Shown one piece after another: positions 10,810-22,908 of a DNA stretch of 64,000 nucleotides. The notes under the pieces were generated by a model. It was not told the origin of the DNA and made no database searches. It saw nothing but the letters and a program-made list of their open reading frames with translations. Positions within the stretch are counted from its first letter, which is position 1; every line of letters starts with the position of its first letter. Location of the stretch: assembly GCA_024180945.1 (NCBI GenBank), contig JAKSGN010000037.1:935501-999500 (forward strand). The letters run 5' to 3'. Position numbers and translations under genes: made by a program. Origin of the DNA: Macrophomina tecta. Its lineage: Eukaryota > Ascomycota > Dothideomycetes > Botryosphaeriales > Botryosphaeriaceae.

Positions 10810-13800
10810 TTAAGGAGCGGCGTCCTCCACGGACATCAGCTCAGCCGTGCCATTCGCATCCTCTACCTCAGCAGCGGCCTCAGCCGCGGCCGTCTCTGCA
10901 GCAGCCGCTTCGGCCTCGGCAGCAGCCTTCTCCGCTTCGATCCTCTCCGCCTCTACAGCTGCGTTCAGAGCAGCAACCTTGGCCTCTACGATGGCTTCGC
11001 CAACGATGGCTTCCTCGACAGCGGCCTTCCTCCTGAAGACGCGAGCCCAGCGCTCACCCCAAGCCTTGATGAGCTTGCCCGTCTCCTCGTCCATGTCCTT
11101 GCCACCATCCGCCTCGATGAAGCCATCTGCCGCGCCTTGGGAAACGCCGGATGTGACGTCATCGATGACTTGGAACAGCTGCCTCATAGCGTCACGCTCC
11201 TTGGTCAAGGTGTCGTCCAACAGCTGCACCTGCTCTTCTGGCAGGCCCTTCTGAAGCCTCGCGGCAACGATCTGACGGACACGGTTGGTGACCTTGCCAA
11301 CGGTGCCAGCCACCATCTCAAAGATCCAACTCTCGGAAAGAGATCCGCCAGCGCCAAGGCGGTCGCTGAGAGCCCACTGAACGACGCACATTGGCGAGAG
11401 AATGGTGTAGTTTAGCAGCTTGTCAACGATGTTGACAGCGATACCCGGCTGGTCTTTCCAGTAATCAGCAACGCTGGAGATAATTTGCTTGCGCGCATTC
11501 TCTGATGCGGGACCGATAGCCAGGAGACGTTCCTTGCAGCGCTCGATGCAGGAGAGGACGTGGGAGAGGGACTTCGATCCGATGTAGCAGATGCAGGTGA
11601 CGTATGCATCGGTAGAGGGAACGAGGACGTCCGTGACTTGGTGCTCCGCAGCCTGTTCGTGAATTTTGTTGATAACCGTCTGGATCTCGTCTTCCGAAGC
11701 CTTCTTCTTGAGCAACTGCAGAAGCTCACGTCCTTCCGGCGCGTAGGGAGTCTGATCCGATTCGTACTTGAAGTCCGGAGTATCCTTCTCCTTGGCCTCT
11801 GAGATTAGATTAGGCCACTCGGGAGGTAGGGTCTCCCTGATGCGTTTGGCGAAGCTAAGACGAACTTCCTTATCCAGAGCACCGTGGATGAAAGCCTTAC
11901 GCGGGTGTATGGACTGAAAGTGGACCTCTTCTGACCATTCAGACCACTTCCAGCGGAAGTCAAAGTTGCTAAGGTGGTGAGCAAACCAATCCATGAAGCG
12001 GTAGCTCAATTCCATGTCCATTACGTCAACGTGGCGGAAAAGGAAACGGATGGCACGGCCAAGACTGGGTGCAATGGCGCCAGGGGCCAGCTTGCAAGCT
12101 TCCGTAATAATGGAGTGGTAGTAAACCAGCTTGTGCTCTGGAGCAGGCAATGTGAAGATTTGAGAAAAGACGGCATCGACTGCGATATCCTCCGGCTTCC
12201 AAGTAGTCTGCTCATCCGTTTCCTTGAGTCTGTCGAAGGGAGTTCCCCGCTTCACAAAAGTATCAGGGGCCCAGTAGCAGTCGATCTCAATAAGGAACTT
12301 GGCGACTGCCACGCGGTTGAAGTCAAGAATGTTGATAGTGTCAACCAGCGAATCGCGGATCAGGGAAGCTGCAATATCAGAAGTTTTCGGAACAGTCTAC
12401 TGGAGATCAGTTCATGGACCGTGGGGTAGTACGGAATCAAACTCACCTCGACATCCTGATCGGCATATAGGGAGAAGTACGATTCGGGGAACAAGGGACG
12501 CGGTCCAGGGTTGACGGGCGATGGGATCGTGATGGAGGGGAAGTCATGTTTGGTCGGCTCCTTGGATTCCTCAGAGCCGTTCTCCCGCTTGACAGGCTTG
12601 TAAGCCTTGGGAATGAACGACAGCTTCCAGCCCTTCTCAGCCTCGGTCTGGAGTTGCCTCTGGAGGAGACCGATGACGCTCTGATATCCAAATGGCCTTT
12701 CATCGGTGTTGCCTCCTGCACCAGGGTACTGCTCGACCATTGCCTCCAAAACATGTGATGCAGATGCGACGATCTCTGTCTTCTCAAGGACCGCGGCTGC
12801 GCTCTCCTGAACACCGGGAACCCCAGTGGAGATGACGTAGGGAACGGTGAGAAGAATAATCTTGACAAGCTCGAGTCCAACAGTCTGTGCCCGCTATTAG
12901 TTTGCCGTCGCGAGCCAAAATGATTTCAGAAAGACTTACATCCTCGGAGGAAGCAGCCTGCAAGTCTACGGCCCTGCTAAACAGCTCATCCAAGACCGAG
13001 AAAATACCCTCGCCCTCGAACAGGCCCTGAAGGCAAGCCAAGAAGCGGAGCAGAAGCTTGAAGATCCTCCAATTCCCGGTCTCAAGCTTCTCCTGTGTGG
13101 CTTTCTGCGTCACAGCGAGCACATCCATGACGATTTGTGGCTTCGTGTCATTGAGGTATAGGATGACGGCGGCGCAAAAGGGGATCTTGAAAGGTTGCTC
13201 CGTAACCCTGGGCAGAGGTTAGCAACTTGACCGTCCAAACCTCATGCTCAGAGTAACGTACAGCTGCACTAGCAGGTGGAGGAAACTCTGCTTGAATTCC
13301 TCATCTTCGTAGTTGTCGGACGTGAAGCGAGCAATGTCCCGGGCGTCGTCCTCAGCATCCCTGGCAGGCTACGCAGCGTGAGTTAAGGTCGTCCAGATTA
13401 GAGGCGCAGCAAAGGCGAAGGAAGACATACGGACTCAGCAATTGTCAGGAGCTGTCTACGCAGCTTGCCGATGATGGGCTCCTCCATACGGCGGCGCGTA
13501 GGCCTGCGGTCGTCGCGTCGGTCGTCGAACTCGTCATCTGCGCACCCGGAAGTTAGGCAAAGTGGGGATATGCACAGAAAAGCGCATATACATACCGTTA
13601 TACCTGCGCTTGCGCTTGTTACTGCGGTCGTAAAAGCGGCCAGAGGGCCGCGGTGAAACGTCAGTCATACCGTCCTCTCTGGCGCGTTGCGCGTGGGCCC
13701 AGCGGGAGGTCTTGGCGGAGCGTGGGGGCGGGCGGTAGAAGTCGCCGACCTTGTCCCAGTCGAGGTAGACGGAGTAGTAGTTGGGGGGCGGAGGATGAGC

Positions 13801-14169
13801 GCGCGGAGGAGGTGCTTGCGAGGAATTGAAGCGCCGCCGTCTGTGAGCTTCCAAGAGCTTGCGCGGGCCCGTGGGCATGCGTATCTTCCGAAATACACCC
13901 GAGCGGTTATGGACGTGCGTGTTTGCCGCGTTTGCATCGCTCTCACCACCACCCGTCGTTACACTTTCCAGCACCATCGCCGACTCCATGTGAGACGCGA
14001 GCGACATCCTCGTCGGACTGGTGCCACCATCGTTATTTTCAATCTCGCCATCTTCTGACATGTCATCGTCTTCTTTTGCACGTTGCCTGAATTCGGACGC
14101 CACCTTACGTATATCACGGTGATACGTCGAGGCGTCCTGGTAAGTGATGCCTTCCATAGCGCTCGGCAT
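10810..14169 (-). CDS. CBC1: Nuclear cap-binding protein subunit 1 (CBP80)
   Basis: CBP80 is the large subunit of the nuclear cap-binding complex; with CBP20 it binds the m7G cap and links transcription, splicing and export. Six exons: 13596-14169, 13431-13537, 13262-13368, 12940-13207, 12447-12884 and 10810-12396, with GT-AG introns of 50-58 nt. Family landmarks are LRRQLLTIAE, then VTEQPFKIPF at the start of the MIF4G helical repeats, and TPFDRLKETD and SYRFMDWFAHHLSNF in the later repeats. The C-terminus carries an Ala/Glu-rich, probably coiled tract. From the first ATG (14169) the protein is 1026 aa. An in-frame ATG at 13668 (MTDVSPRPSGRF) gives 859 aa, closer to family length (780-860), and leads straight into the basic NKRKRRYNDDEF segment typical of the N-terminus. 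The true start could be either; I favour 13668 on length. Confidence 0.88.
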
Positions 14170-15539
14170 GGCTGCTGGTAAGGTAGATAGTTGAAGATTG
14201 CTGGTTATTTGCAGGGTTAAGATGCGAAGTGTTGCCTCTTATCTGAACACGTTTGTGTCGAGGTGCGGAGGAAGCATCTGCGGTTGAAGAGTGGTAGCTC
14301 TTATGAGGGACGCAAACCTCTATCCAACGCCTCGTGCAGCGTCTACAGCTGATCTAGATCCTGTTTATTGCACGAATATCAGGCAAGTGACGAAAGAAGG
14401 GACATGTACACCTGACCTGCCTACGCCTGCTGAGCCTACGCGGAATGGAGGGTGAGATAACGACGACGCAACAGCGCCTGGGGCACGCATCTTCAATCGT
14501 AGAGACAGTCTTTTAAGCACATCGACCAATGCTAGCTGAGCCGAGCCGTACCGTACCGTACTGCACCGCACCGTAACCCGCAAGTCCTGCAGCAAATTCC
14601 CACCCGCCCTTGTCGTGTTGCATGCGTGCACTGTTGCACGTTTCTTCCACAGCCAAAGCTATCTCCAGCAGTAGCAATGAGAATCCAAGCCAACTACTTT
14701 TTCAGCAGCCATGTACCTTTCCAAAGACAACGCAAAGCTTCGCAAAGCAGCCCATTTCCGAGTCTTTTTGAGAGAAAAAAGTGTGAAGAGACACTGCAAA
14801 GAAACGGTTTTCTTACCCACCGATTGGAAAAAAAGGGTCGGGAACAATGTAGGCCGCTGCCGCTCTCACTTTCGTTCTCAAGAAAAATGGGTAATGATGA
14901 GGAAGAAAAAGGAACAAGGGGAAAAAAAAAATGTTGAAATCTACCACCATTGGTATTCCTCTCACCGATACAACACGTTGCAACCACGAAAACCCAGTCC
15001 CTGTCCCGCGTGTCCACAACCTGAGCCAAAGCTCCCCAAGTATCCCAAATGAGCCCCGGGGAAAGAGCCGAAGACTGGGACTGAACGATAGAAGCTGGAA
15101 ACCCGCCATTCGAAGCTAGAGAAAAGGAAAAAGAAAGAGAAAGACGCTCATGCAGAAGCCTCTGCTCCAAGCTTCCGAATTCTCAAATGATCCATCAGAA
15201 CCCTTCAATTTTGATTGCTGCGTATCCAGTTTTGAGAGCACTGTCGGGCAGAGCAAGTGACATCTACGGAGCAGTCAGAGCGCGGGGGACCGAGCGAATT
15301 AGACTTCTGCCCGACGAAGGAAACATGATGATATTCGTGATTTTTTTTCCGAGTCCGTCCATCCGGGCAACGGGCCGCGCGTGTGCTCGAATGCCCTCCA
15401 TGTTTGTCGCTGGAAGGCAGCGGTCATCGACCCAATTCTTTGCCCTTTTGAAACTTAACCCGGGGCAAGAAAAAGAGATGCCGTGCCAGAGCAATGAAAG
15501 ACATAACATGACTTCATGACGCATATGCCCGAGGAGCCC
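14170..15539. other. Intergenic, CBP80 5' region and GSK3 3' region
   Basis: No gene is recognised. Six imperfect copies of a CCGTA pentamer lie at 14546-14575. A short A-rich tract is near 14925-14935. Overlapping small frames on both strands around 14.6-15.1 kb share no codon pattern or family resemblance. Confidence 0.5.
14546..14575. repeat. Imperfect CCGTA pentamer array
   Basis: Six tandem 5-bp units (four CCGTA, plus CTGCA and CCGCA) about 380 nt upstream of the first CBP80 ATG. A short satellite with no known role. Confidence 0.8.
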
Positions 15540-17126
15540 TTAGTCCAATCGAGCAATCATTTCGTCTTTCGTGAGCGGCTTGAAGTCGGGTGAATCAATG
15601 TCTAGTCCCTGGGCCACCAGCGCGGGCTTAATGTGCGCGGGCACCAGCTTCGCGTTCAGTTGAGGAGCAATCGAGAGTTCTACCAATCGTTAGCACTGCT
15701 CTGTGTGGGCGATAAACATCCTATCAAGATGGCCTACCGTGGCGAGTGAAATCAAAGAGGTTCGGCAGCTCCTTCACAGCACCGTTGGGGTGACGGGAGT
15801 CCGGCAGCCTGGTGTTGGGGTCCCTGAGTTCATCGAAGAAGGGGTGTACCATGGCCTCGATCGCGGAAAGCCTTTGGGTGGGAGTGTACTCGAGGAGCTT
15901 GGAGATCAGGTCAATGGCATTCGGGTCAGCCTTGCGGAAAACCTGGTTCTGAGCATTAATAAATCAGTTGATTATCAAGAGGGTTTATATGCACTTGCCT
16001 TGTTGAACGGGTGGGGCTTGATCTGAGGGAATTTGTGCTCCATGTAGTTCGGGTTCATAGTGCGAATCTGATCCCTCGTTGGCGTTCCCAGAACCTTGAT
16101 GATCTCGACCAGCTGGTCGATGCCCGATTCACCGGGGAACAGCGGCTGGCCGAGCATCAACTCTGCCATCACACATCCAGTGGACCACACATCTAAAGGG
16201 GGGGGGGGGGGAGAGTATTAGGTAAGCAGGTCACGCGAACAAGGAAAGCGACCGAAATTGCGATGACGTACCGATCTTCGTAGTGTAGTTCGTCGCCCCA
16301 AAAATCAGCTCCGGCGCCCTGTAGTAGCGCGAGCAGATGTAGGAGACGTTGGGTTCGTTTTCGACGAGAATCTTTGCGCTGCCGAAATCGCAAAGCTTCA
16401 GCACGCCGGTGTTGGGGTCCAACAGAAGGTTCTGCGGCTTGATGTCTCGGTGGCAGATGCCCTGCGAGTGGATGTAGGCGAGAGAGCGGAAGAGCTGGTA
16501 GATGTAGAGCTTGACTTCCAAAATAGGCATGACAGTCTTCAACTTGTTGAAATATCTCGAGGCGCGGTACACAGTTTCGGGAACGTACTCAAGCACAAGG
16601 TTGAGATACACTTCATCCTTCTGCGGGTGGTTGTCAGCTGAGTCGCTTACAGGGAGGGGAGAGCCAATGCGGTAGTAGCATACCCGCTCGCCGTTGTTGT
16701 AGAAGAAAGCCTTCAGCTCGACAATGTTGGGGTGGCGCACGATGCGCATGATCTGCAGCTCACGGTTCTGTCATGCGTCACGAGTCAATGGCCGCATCTT
16801 GTGCACACACAGGAGAAAGAGAAGAGGCGAGCTTAGGCGCACCTTGAACCGTTTGTCCTGCAGGACCCGCTTGATAGCGGCGTCCTCGCCGCTGGGCGAC
16901 AGCTTCGTCTGGAAGACGACTCCGAACGAGCCATTGCCGACAATCTTGCACTGCGTGTAGGCCAGGTCCTTGTACTCGCCGGTCAAGCCGTCCTGGACCT
17001 TCTCCCGGATGACCTCTAGGGCGACAGGTTAGCATGCGTGCACACGACAGCAGACTCGCAGGTGGACATTGCGGCCTTACCACCCATGCGTAGGCTCGAG
17101 AAAGCCGATGGCCGGTTTTGCGACAT
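15540..17126 (-). CDS. GSK3: Glycogen synthase kinase 3 (GSK3/shaggy) family Ser/Thr kinase
   Basis: Seven exons: 17081-17126, 16843-17015, 16684-16767, 16272-16620, 15999-16192, 15738-15942 and 15540-15679. They encode 396 aa, the normal size for fungal GSK3. Visible motifs are the Gly loop [13 protein letters not shown]-equivalent [30 protein letters not shown] and the activation-loop [12 protein letters not shown] with its regulatory Tyr. Further on are [13 protein letters not shown] and a family-typical C-tail ending [16 protein letters not shown]3 kinases act in nutrient, stress and developmental signalling. Introns run 56-79 nt. Intron 5 starts with GC (AAG|GCAAGT at 15998) rather than GT, and intron 4 has a 14-C tract (plus strand G14, 16198-16211) right before its TTTAG acceptor. 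The start matches the family N-terminus ([20 protein letters not shown] after splicing). Confidence 0.93.
16198..16211. repeat. G14 homopolymer at a GSK3 3' splice site
   Basis: Fourteen consecutive G on the plus strand, read as poly(C) immediately 5' of the intron 4 acceptor of the GSK3 gene. Confidence 0.95.
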
Positions 17127-19046
17127 TGCAGGCAGCTCAGCGGCGTGGTCAGATCAGAATGGGCGAATTGCTATCGCGAGAAAGGCGGGCTGGTGGGGAG
17201 AAGACGGCGAGAGGGTCGCGGCGCCTTGGCGATGAGGTCCGTCGTGGGCAACGGGTGCTCTCGTGGGCGGAGCGATAATGGTGGTGGGCGGCGCGGAAAA
17301 GTCGAGGCGTCGCAGCTGTTGGCGAGGATGCTTGGTTGGGGCGGCGCGGGCGGCGGAGGAGGAGGGCGGGTGGTGGGCGTGGGCTCCGTCGATTGGCGAC
17401 GCTGCGTGGGCGGGACGGGTAGCTGGAGGGCGGACTCGCAATGCAAGGCGCAGCGTGGGGCAGGTGGTGATGCAGCAGCGGCGCGGTGGAAGGCCTGGGA
17501 GGTGAGGAGCTGGCGGGCGGGGGGTTCGTGATTTCGGAGGGAATGACAAGCGGAGGTGATGATGCTGCGGCCCCGTCTGGAGAGAGAGTGGCCGCCGCGC
17601 TAAAGGTAGAGAGGCCTCTGCGGGTCACAAGGCTTGTGGATCAGGTTAGTCCCTGGAACCCGGGCGCAGCGGTCGAGGGGCGTCGGGGAGGGGCACGACA
17701 AGAACGCGGGCAGCGGGCGCGACGGAGGCAGAGGAGAAGGATGCAGCTTGGCTGGGGAATTGGATGGCAGAGGTTGCGGTGCGTGTTCTTCGCTCGACGC
17801 AACAGTCGGCGGGCTCTGGCTGCGCGAACAATATCACGTGTCGCCGTCGGGCAGGCACGACCACCGGCCTGACAGGCATTATATTCAGTCCGCCGCCACG
17901 GGTCTGCACGCCAGGACAGGCCCGCCGCCAAAGCCGCCGCCCAGTGCGACGCCGACGCATGGGAGTCGTCTGGCGACGGCTGGGTCGAGTGGCCGCTGCA
18001 CGCTGCGCTGCTGCTCAGGGCCCGGCGGCGGAGGATCGCCTCTGGAGGGGGAACGCAGACGGGCCAGGGGCAGCGCCTGGTAGGCTTCGCGCCCTCCTCG
18101 TGACTACTGCGCTCCATGCGTTCCCTCTGTCATTGCTCCGTCCTCCAGCCCCGCGTTGCACTCATGACTGCCCATGCGCCACGGGAACCAGCCAACAACG
18201 AGCCGCCCTTCCACCGCGCGCCTTCTCAGCCGCGCCCCAGCCCGGCCCAGCCCAGATCCAGCGCCGCCCGCTCCAGCACCAGAAACTGCGCCAGCACCAG
18301 CACCAGCACCACGGCAGGCCCGCCGCTAGCCACACCCTCTGCTGTACCTTGTACCGCGTCCGAGCGCCCAGCAACGCTCGCCGCGAGCGCAAAAATAGCC
18401 CGCGACAACTGCCTGCCCCCGTTCCCTTCCCCGTCCTCGTCCCCGCGCTCGCTGCTGGGGTCGCCGGCGCCGGCCTGCTGCTGGCCAAGCAGCAACGTGG
18501 CCTGGTGCCCTACACTAGTCAATAGAGTTCGGACACAGCAAAGCCGCTCAAGGTCCACATCGGGCGGGCTGCATGGCTCTTGATGACCCAAGCCGTAATA
18601 TCATCGCACGTGCCGGCGCCTCGTCGCTGGCTCGCTCGCACACACGCACGCACGCGAAGCCGGCGATCTCCCTCACGAGCGTCTTGCCGGTAGGGGAAGC
18701 GGCTCTCGCCCTCTCTTCTGCTCACGAACGCATTGCTGTGCCATGCCGAGATCTCCCATCAGCCGGTGGATCTCGCGCGTCAATTGGTCATCGATTAATC
18801 TACGCTTCGAAGGAGCACCGGCGCGACGTAATAAACACGCACGCCTCCACCAAGACGGGAACATGTGCTTTTATGCTTCCGGCAAGTGCACCCGCCGCAG
18901 GCAGCCAGTCAGCCAAGTAACCAATTCCAACGGCTTCCCCCAAACCCTGCTTGCGTCCAAACCAACAGCGATATACACATTACTCTTCCGATCATTAGGT
19001 CGCCATTCCTCGCCGCTGGTGAAACGCCCTGCCTTTCGCGCGCGCG
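17127..19046. other. Long GC-rich region between GSK3 and SLP1
   Basis: This 1.9 kb stretch holds the GSK3 promoter/leader and the SLP1 3' flank. Many overlapping frames, up to 253 codons, occur on both strands, as expected of GC-rich DNA. Their translations are Arg/Pro/Ala-rich and show no family motif, so I call none of them. Confidence 0.5.
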
Positions 19047-22015
19047 TCACATATATCCGAGACAGTCGTCAGAATCTGACGCCGACCCACCCGAATCTCC
19101 AGGCTGATTGGGATCTGCGCTGCCAGCCTTGCCGCTGCCTTTTTGCCTGCTGCGCTCCGTCTGCGAGTCTTCGTAAAAATCGCCAACGCTCTCGCCGCTC
19201 CTGAGCGGACTTCTCCGCCTCATTAAAGTCTGCCCGTCGCCCACTCCGAGCGCCTTCGCCTCCCAGCTGAGCTTGCTGCCGTCCCTGAAGCCCCTGGGTG
19301 TCGACGGGCTGCTGTGCGTCTTGCGCACCGGCTCCGGGCTCTGCTCGCGCGACAACACCTCGCCGTCCACGTCAGACGTCGGCGTCGGCGGCGAGAACTC
19401 TAGCGCTGGACTGCGTGCTCCGTCCGTCGATGCGTCTGACATGTTCCCGCTGCTCGCCCCGAAGAACCGGAATCGCTTACGCTCCTCCGTCGAAGACGAA
19501 TGGCCATGCCGTCTGTACCCGCGAGGGGGAGGACTGCTGGAGGGGCTGTCGAACTGCAGGCGCAGTGCCGTTTGGGACTTCTGCATCATCTGCTGCACGA
19601 GCGGCAGCTCCAGGTAGCTACTTCCCGACCGCACGAAAAGCACAAGCCCCAGGCAGAGAAGAATGAGCGTCGACTGAACCACGGCCATGCGCTTCTGGAA
19701 CACCAATTCGTCTGCAAGGAGGGTCAGGCGCGTGCTGATAGCCAGCATTTCCCTCTGATGCTGCTCGCGCCGGTTCTCAAGTTCAATCACGGTTGACTGC
19801 CAGAGTTGGTCGTACTGTTGCCTCTGCTGTGCGTTAGTGGGAGGTAAGTGCGCCTGCACGTGGACAGAAGACTCACGAACTCCCTCAGCTCTGCCATCAC
19901 CGTGCTATTCAGCTGATCCAAGAACTTCTCCGTCTTTCCAAGCTGCCTCTTCTCCACCTTGGTAAACGCATCGCGGAGAATGCGTGACTGATCTTCGATG
20001 TACTGCAAGGATAATGTCGAATTGGACTCCAGCATCTGTAAACGCTTGTGGATCGACTTGAAAAAGCTCTCCTGCGTCGTGGGCGTTGCGGTCTGTGGCT
20101 GCGTTACCGAACCCTTAGCTCCCTCGCCAGATTGGACCGACTTAGTCGACGTGCCGTTTGATGCCACGTTGGATGCTTCTCTGGAAGGTGGGGCACTGTT
20201 CTGGTCGGCGTCGGACGAGGCTATGGGAGATGCATTCGTGGCATTCTGGCTGGAACTGCCCAAATGACCCGTGTCGGTTTGTGAGCCATCTGTTGAGGTT
20301 GATGCATGCTTGGGCTGCTCAACATCAGTTTGATTATGCGAGGCTTGGGTGACGTTGCTAGACGGAAGGTTTGAAGCGTCTGGGCGTTCTGGTGGTGTGA
20401 CGATAGAGACTGGTTGCGAGTTAGTTTGACTCGTGCTACCTTCTGGCACAGCAGCGTTGGTAGCTGTGGTACTGTCCTTCGAGGTGGCTCGATCATCAGC
20501 TGTCGAACTTGCGCCAGCACTTTGATTGGGCGACTCGGCCTGTGCCGGATCTCCATTGCCTCCTGAACCAGAATATGATGGTGCGACTAGTTCAGCTTCC
20601 TTCGGTGGTTCAGCGGGAGGCGCCTCAACAGGTGCAGGATCCTGTGCATTAGGTGGGATTGCAGGCAGGGCTTGGCTTTCACTCTCAATAACTTCGTCCA
20701 AATCCTCCTCTCCTCTCGCAGCCTCCTCCTGATGGCGAAACTCTTCCATCATGGTCGTGCCGTGCACCCTCAGAAGCGAGACCGGACAATAGTACTCATT
20801 GCCATAGTGTGTAAGGAATTCAATCCTGAGATAGCGGGCCCAGATCAACGGGTTCTCCACGAGGAATGCCTGAATGTCTCGACTATTCCTGGCTTCGAAC
20901 GTGCCTAGCTCCTTCCAACGTTCCAGCTTCACCGGGTAACGATCAGACACACTGACTCTGAAGGTTCGGAACATGGAGCTGAAGAACTCGAAGTTGGCAA
21001 GGACCACGGTGTCGACCAGAATGTCGTCGCAAAGCTCAACAATGACGAACTTGTTATCGGCAGCACATTCATTGAGCATGTAGCTATCCTTGTTCTCGAC
21101 CAGCAGGGACGATGAGCTCTTGCACTGCTGGTTGGTCTTGAGCACTGTGGCGGCGCAGTCGAATGACGCGTAGTTGAAGCGCTCTTTGCACGTCTTCCCA
21201 GCATCCTTGCTGCGTGGCCGGTGAGAGAGTTCCTGGGCGGCCTCCTCGTCGCCGGTCGCTTTCGCGCCCTCGCCCGCGGCTGAGATGGATGCCGCCCGGT
21301 CTGCCTGGTTCCCAAATCCAAAGTCCAGCTCAATCTCCGTGTCCTCTCCGAGAAAGTCCAGCTCGTTATTGATGTTGACGGGCCTCGGTTTCCGTCCCTG
21401 GGCAGCGGCCGTCCCGCGACCTTGTCCCACATTCTCCGGCGACTGTCCGGCCTTCGCCAGATTCTGCTTCTTCCACTCCTCGAAAGACAGGAAATTGGCG
21501 TTGTCCAGCGGCGAGTCGGCCTCAGCTTCGGCCTCGGCCTCTGGCTCGGCAGGTCTGTTGGGACTGTTTTCGCCCTGAACATCAGCTCCTGCGGGCGACG
21601 GCTGCGCAGAGCCTGCTGCGCTTTGCGGGCCCGTGGCAGAAGCTTCCACAGACTGGCCCGAAATGGTGGGCGACTGTGCGCCTGCGCCGGGGGTCTGGGC
21701 AACGTCGTTTCCCGCAACGCTGGCAGCATCACTGCCTGCGGAGACGGGCACTGAAGGTCCAGCATCCGGAGGGACGGTCGCATTTGCGGCGATCGCAACA
21801 GGAGGCGTGGTTGGACGTGACTTCAGGCATTGCTGTGGCAAAGTATGGGTGATATAGTTGATCTCCTTGGATCTGCAGGTCGACACGGATGGCAAGGAGC
21901 TTATCGACGGGTGCACAGCGAAGGGAAGGGCGGTGGGCTCGGTCGTGGAGTCGGCGAAAGCAACTGAGTGCAGAAGAACAGCCGCGAGGAAGACATGTCG
22001 GCCAAGCTTGCACAT
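19047..22015 (-). CDS. SLP1: SUN-like ER/nuclear-envelope protein Slp1
   Basis: Two exons (19877-22015 and 19047-19826) around a 50-nt intron encode 972 aa. The N-terminus MCKLGRHVFLAAVLLHSVAFA is a signal peptide. A SUN-like domain lies roughly at residues 255-430. Its core reads ERFNYASFDCAATVLK, then SYMLNECAADNKFVIVELC, VVLANFEFFSSMFRTFRVS and WARYLRIEFLTHYGNEYYCPVS. Two Ser/Thr/Ala-rich low-complexity regions flank it. After them come coiled-coil segments (about 655-800) and one transmembrane helix, VVQSTLILLCLGLVLFV. This is the layout of yeast Slp1 and animal SUCO/Opt, type I ER membrane proteins; in yeast Slp1 pairs with Emp65 and protects soluble ER proteins from degradation. The basic Ser-rich C-tail is presumably cytosolic. 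The ATG at 22015 begins the signal peptide. Confidence 0.88.
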
Positions 22016-22908
22016 CGCTTGAACATGTCAGTGGATGCCAGGTGGGCGCATAAGAAGGGTCAGCAGGAGCTCGCAGCAAAGATGGGTTGCGGGAGACAGA
22101 CACACGATGTCATAGGCCGAAGAAGACAGCTGGTGTCCCTTTCAGCCGCGCCGTCTGTTACGTCCGGCAATCGCCGCCACCTGCGCTTCCAGCCCGCAGC
22201 GGTGTGCAACCACCAACAAACCACCCTGCCTTTGCCCTTGCCGTGGCGCGCTGCCCACTTTCCGCGCTGCAGAATTTTCATGCCACTGCATATGCGTTGC
22301 TTCTCTTTTCAGTGTCCAATTTTTTTTTTTTTTTTTTTTTATTTACTATCGTCAAGGACGGGGGGCGGACAAAGATCCATGCCAGTCTCTCGCCACCAGA
22401 AGCCCCCGCCCACCGCTGTCGCTTTTCTATGCGAGCAGCGCGAGCTTTACTATCCCGCCGTCATACAAACCTGGTCCTTACGAGCAATATCGCTGCCGCC
22501 AAAATTTGCCTACATGCATGCGCCGGCCTTGTTCAAGGACCGTCTTTCAGAAAACCGCCCGTCCGTCCTTCTCGTCTCTCTACATGATCATTGTGCGTGC
22601 TCCAAAGTGTGAATGACAAAAAGAAAATTGCGCGTACCTAGAGCCAAGTGTTGTGCCTTCGAAACGCCATGCAAGCAGAGAGGAAACATATCTCATGCCA
22701 TAGAAAGGGTATGCTGCGCTCAAACGAAGCAATGCATACGCCGGAAAAGAGAAGTGCAGCGAGAGCTCGAAGAGTAAGAAGAAAGGTAGGGGGGCGCAGA
22801 TCCAGCATGACATGTCACCACCAGAGCCACCGGGGGAGAGAGAACATTAATGTTATCGCAAGTGTGCGTTCTTCCAACGCCAAGTCCCAAATATCCCAGC
22901 CAAGTACA
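22016..22908. other. Intergenic, SLP1 5' region and HAL4-like 3' region
   Basis: No gene is seen. A 21-T tract occupies 22320-22340. On the minus strand this would be an A tract about 310 nt upstream of the SLP1 start. Confidence 0.55.
22320..22340. repeat. T21 homopolymer
   Basis: Uninterrupted run of 21 T in the SLP1 upstream region. It could act as a nucleosome-excluding tract; this is inference from general promoter biology. Confidence 0.95.

Noticed and set aside
17764..18525. 253-codon plus-strand frame between GSK3 and SLP1
   Set aside because: Composition is that of random GC-rich DNA (Arg, Ala, Pro, Gln), with competing frames on both strands and no domain.
20929..21798. 289-codon minus-strand frame within SLP1
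   Set aside because: Out-of-frame shadow of the SLP1 coding region, which has a signal peptide and SUN-like domain in another frame.
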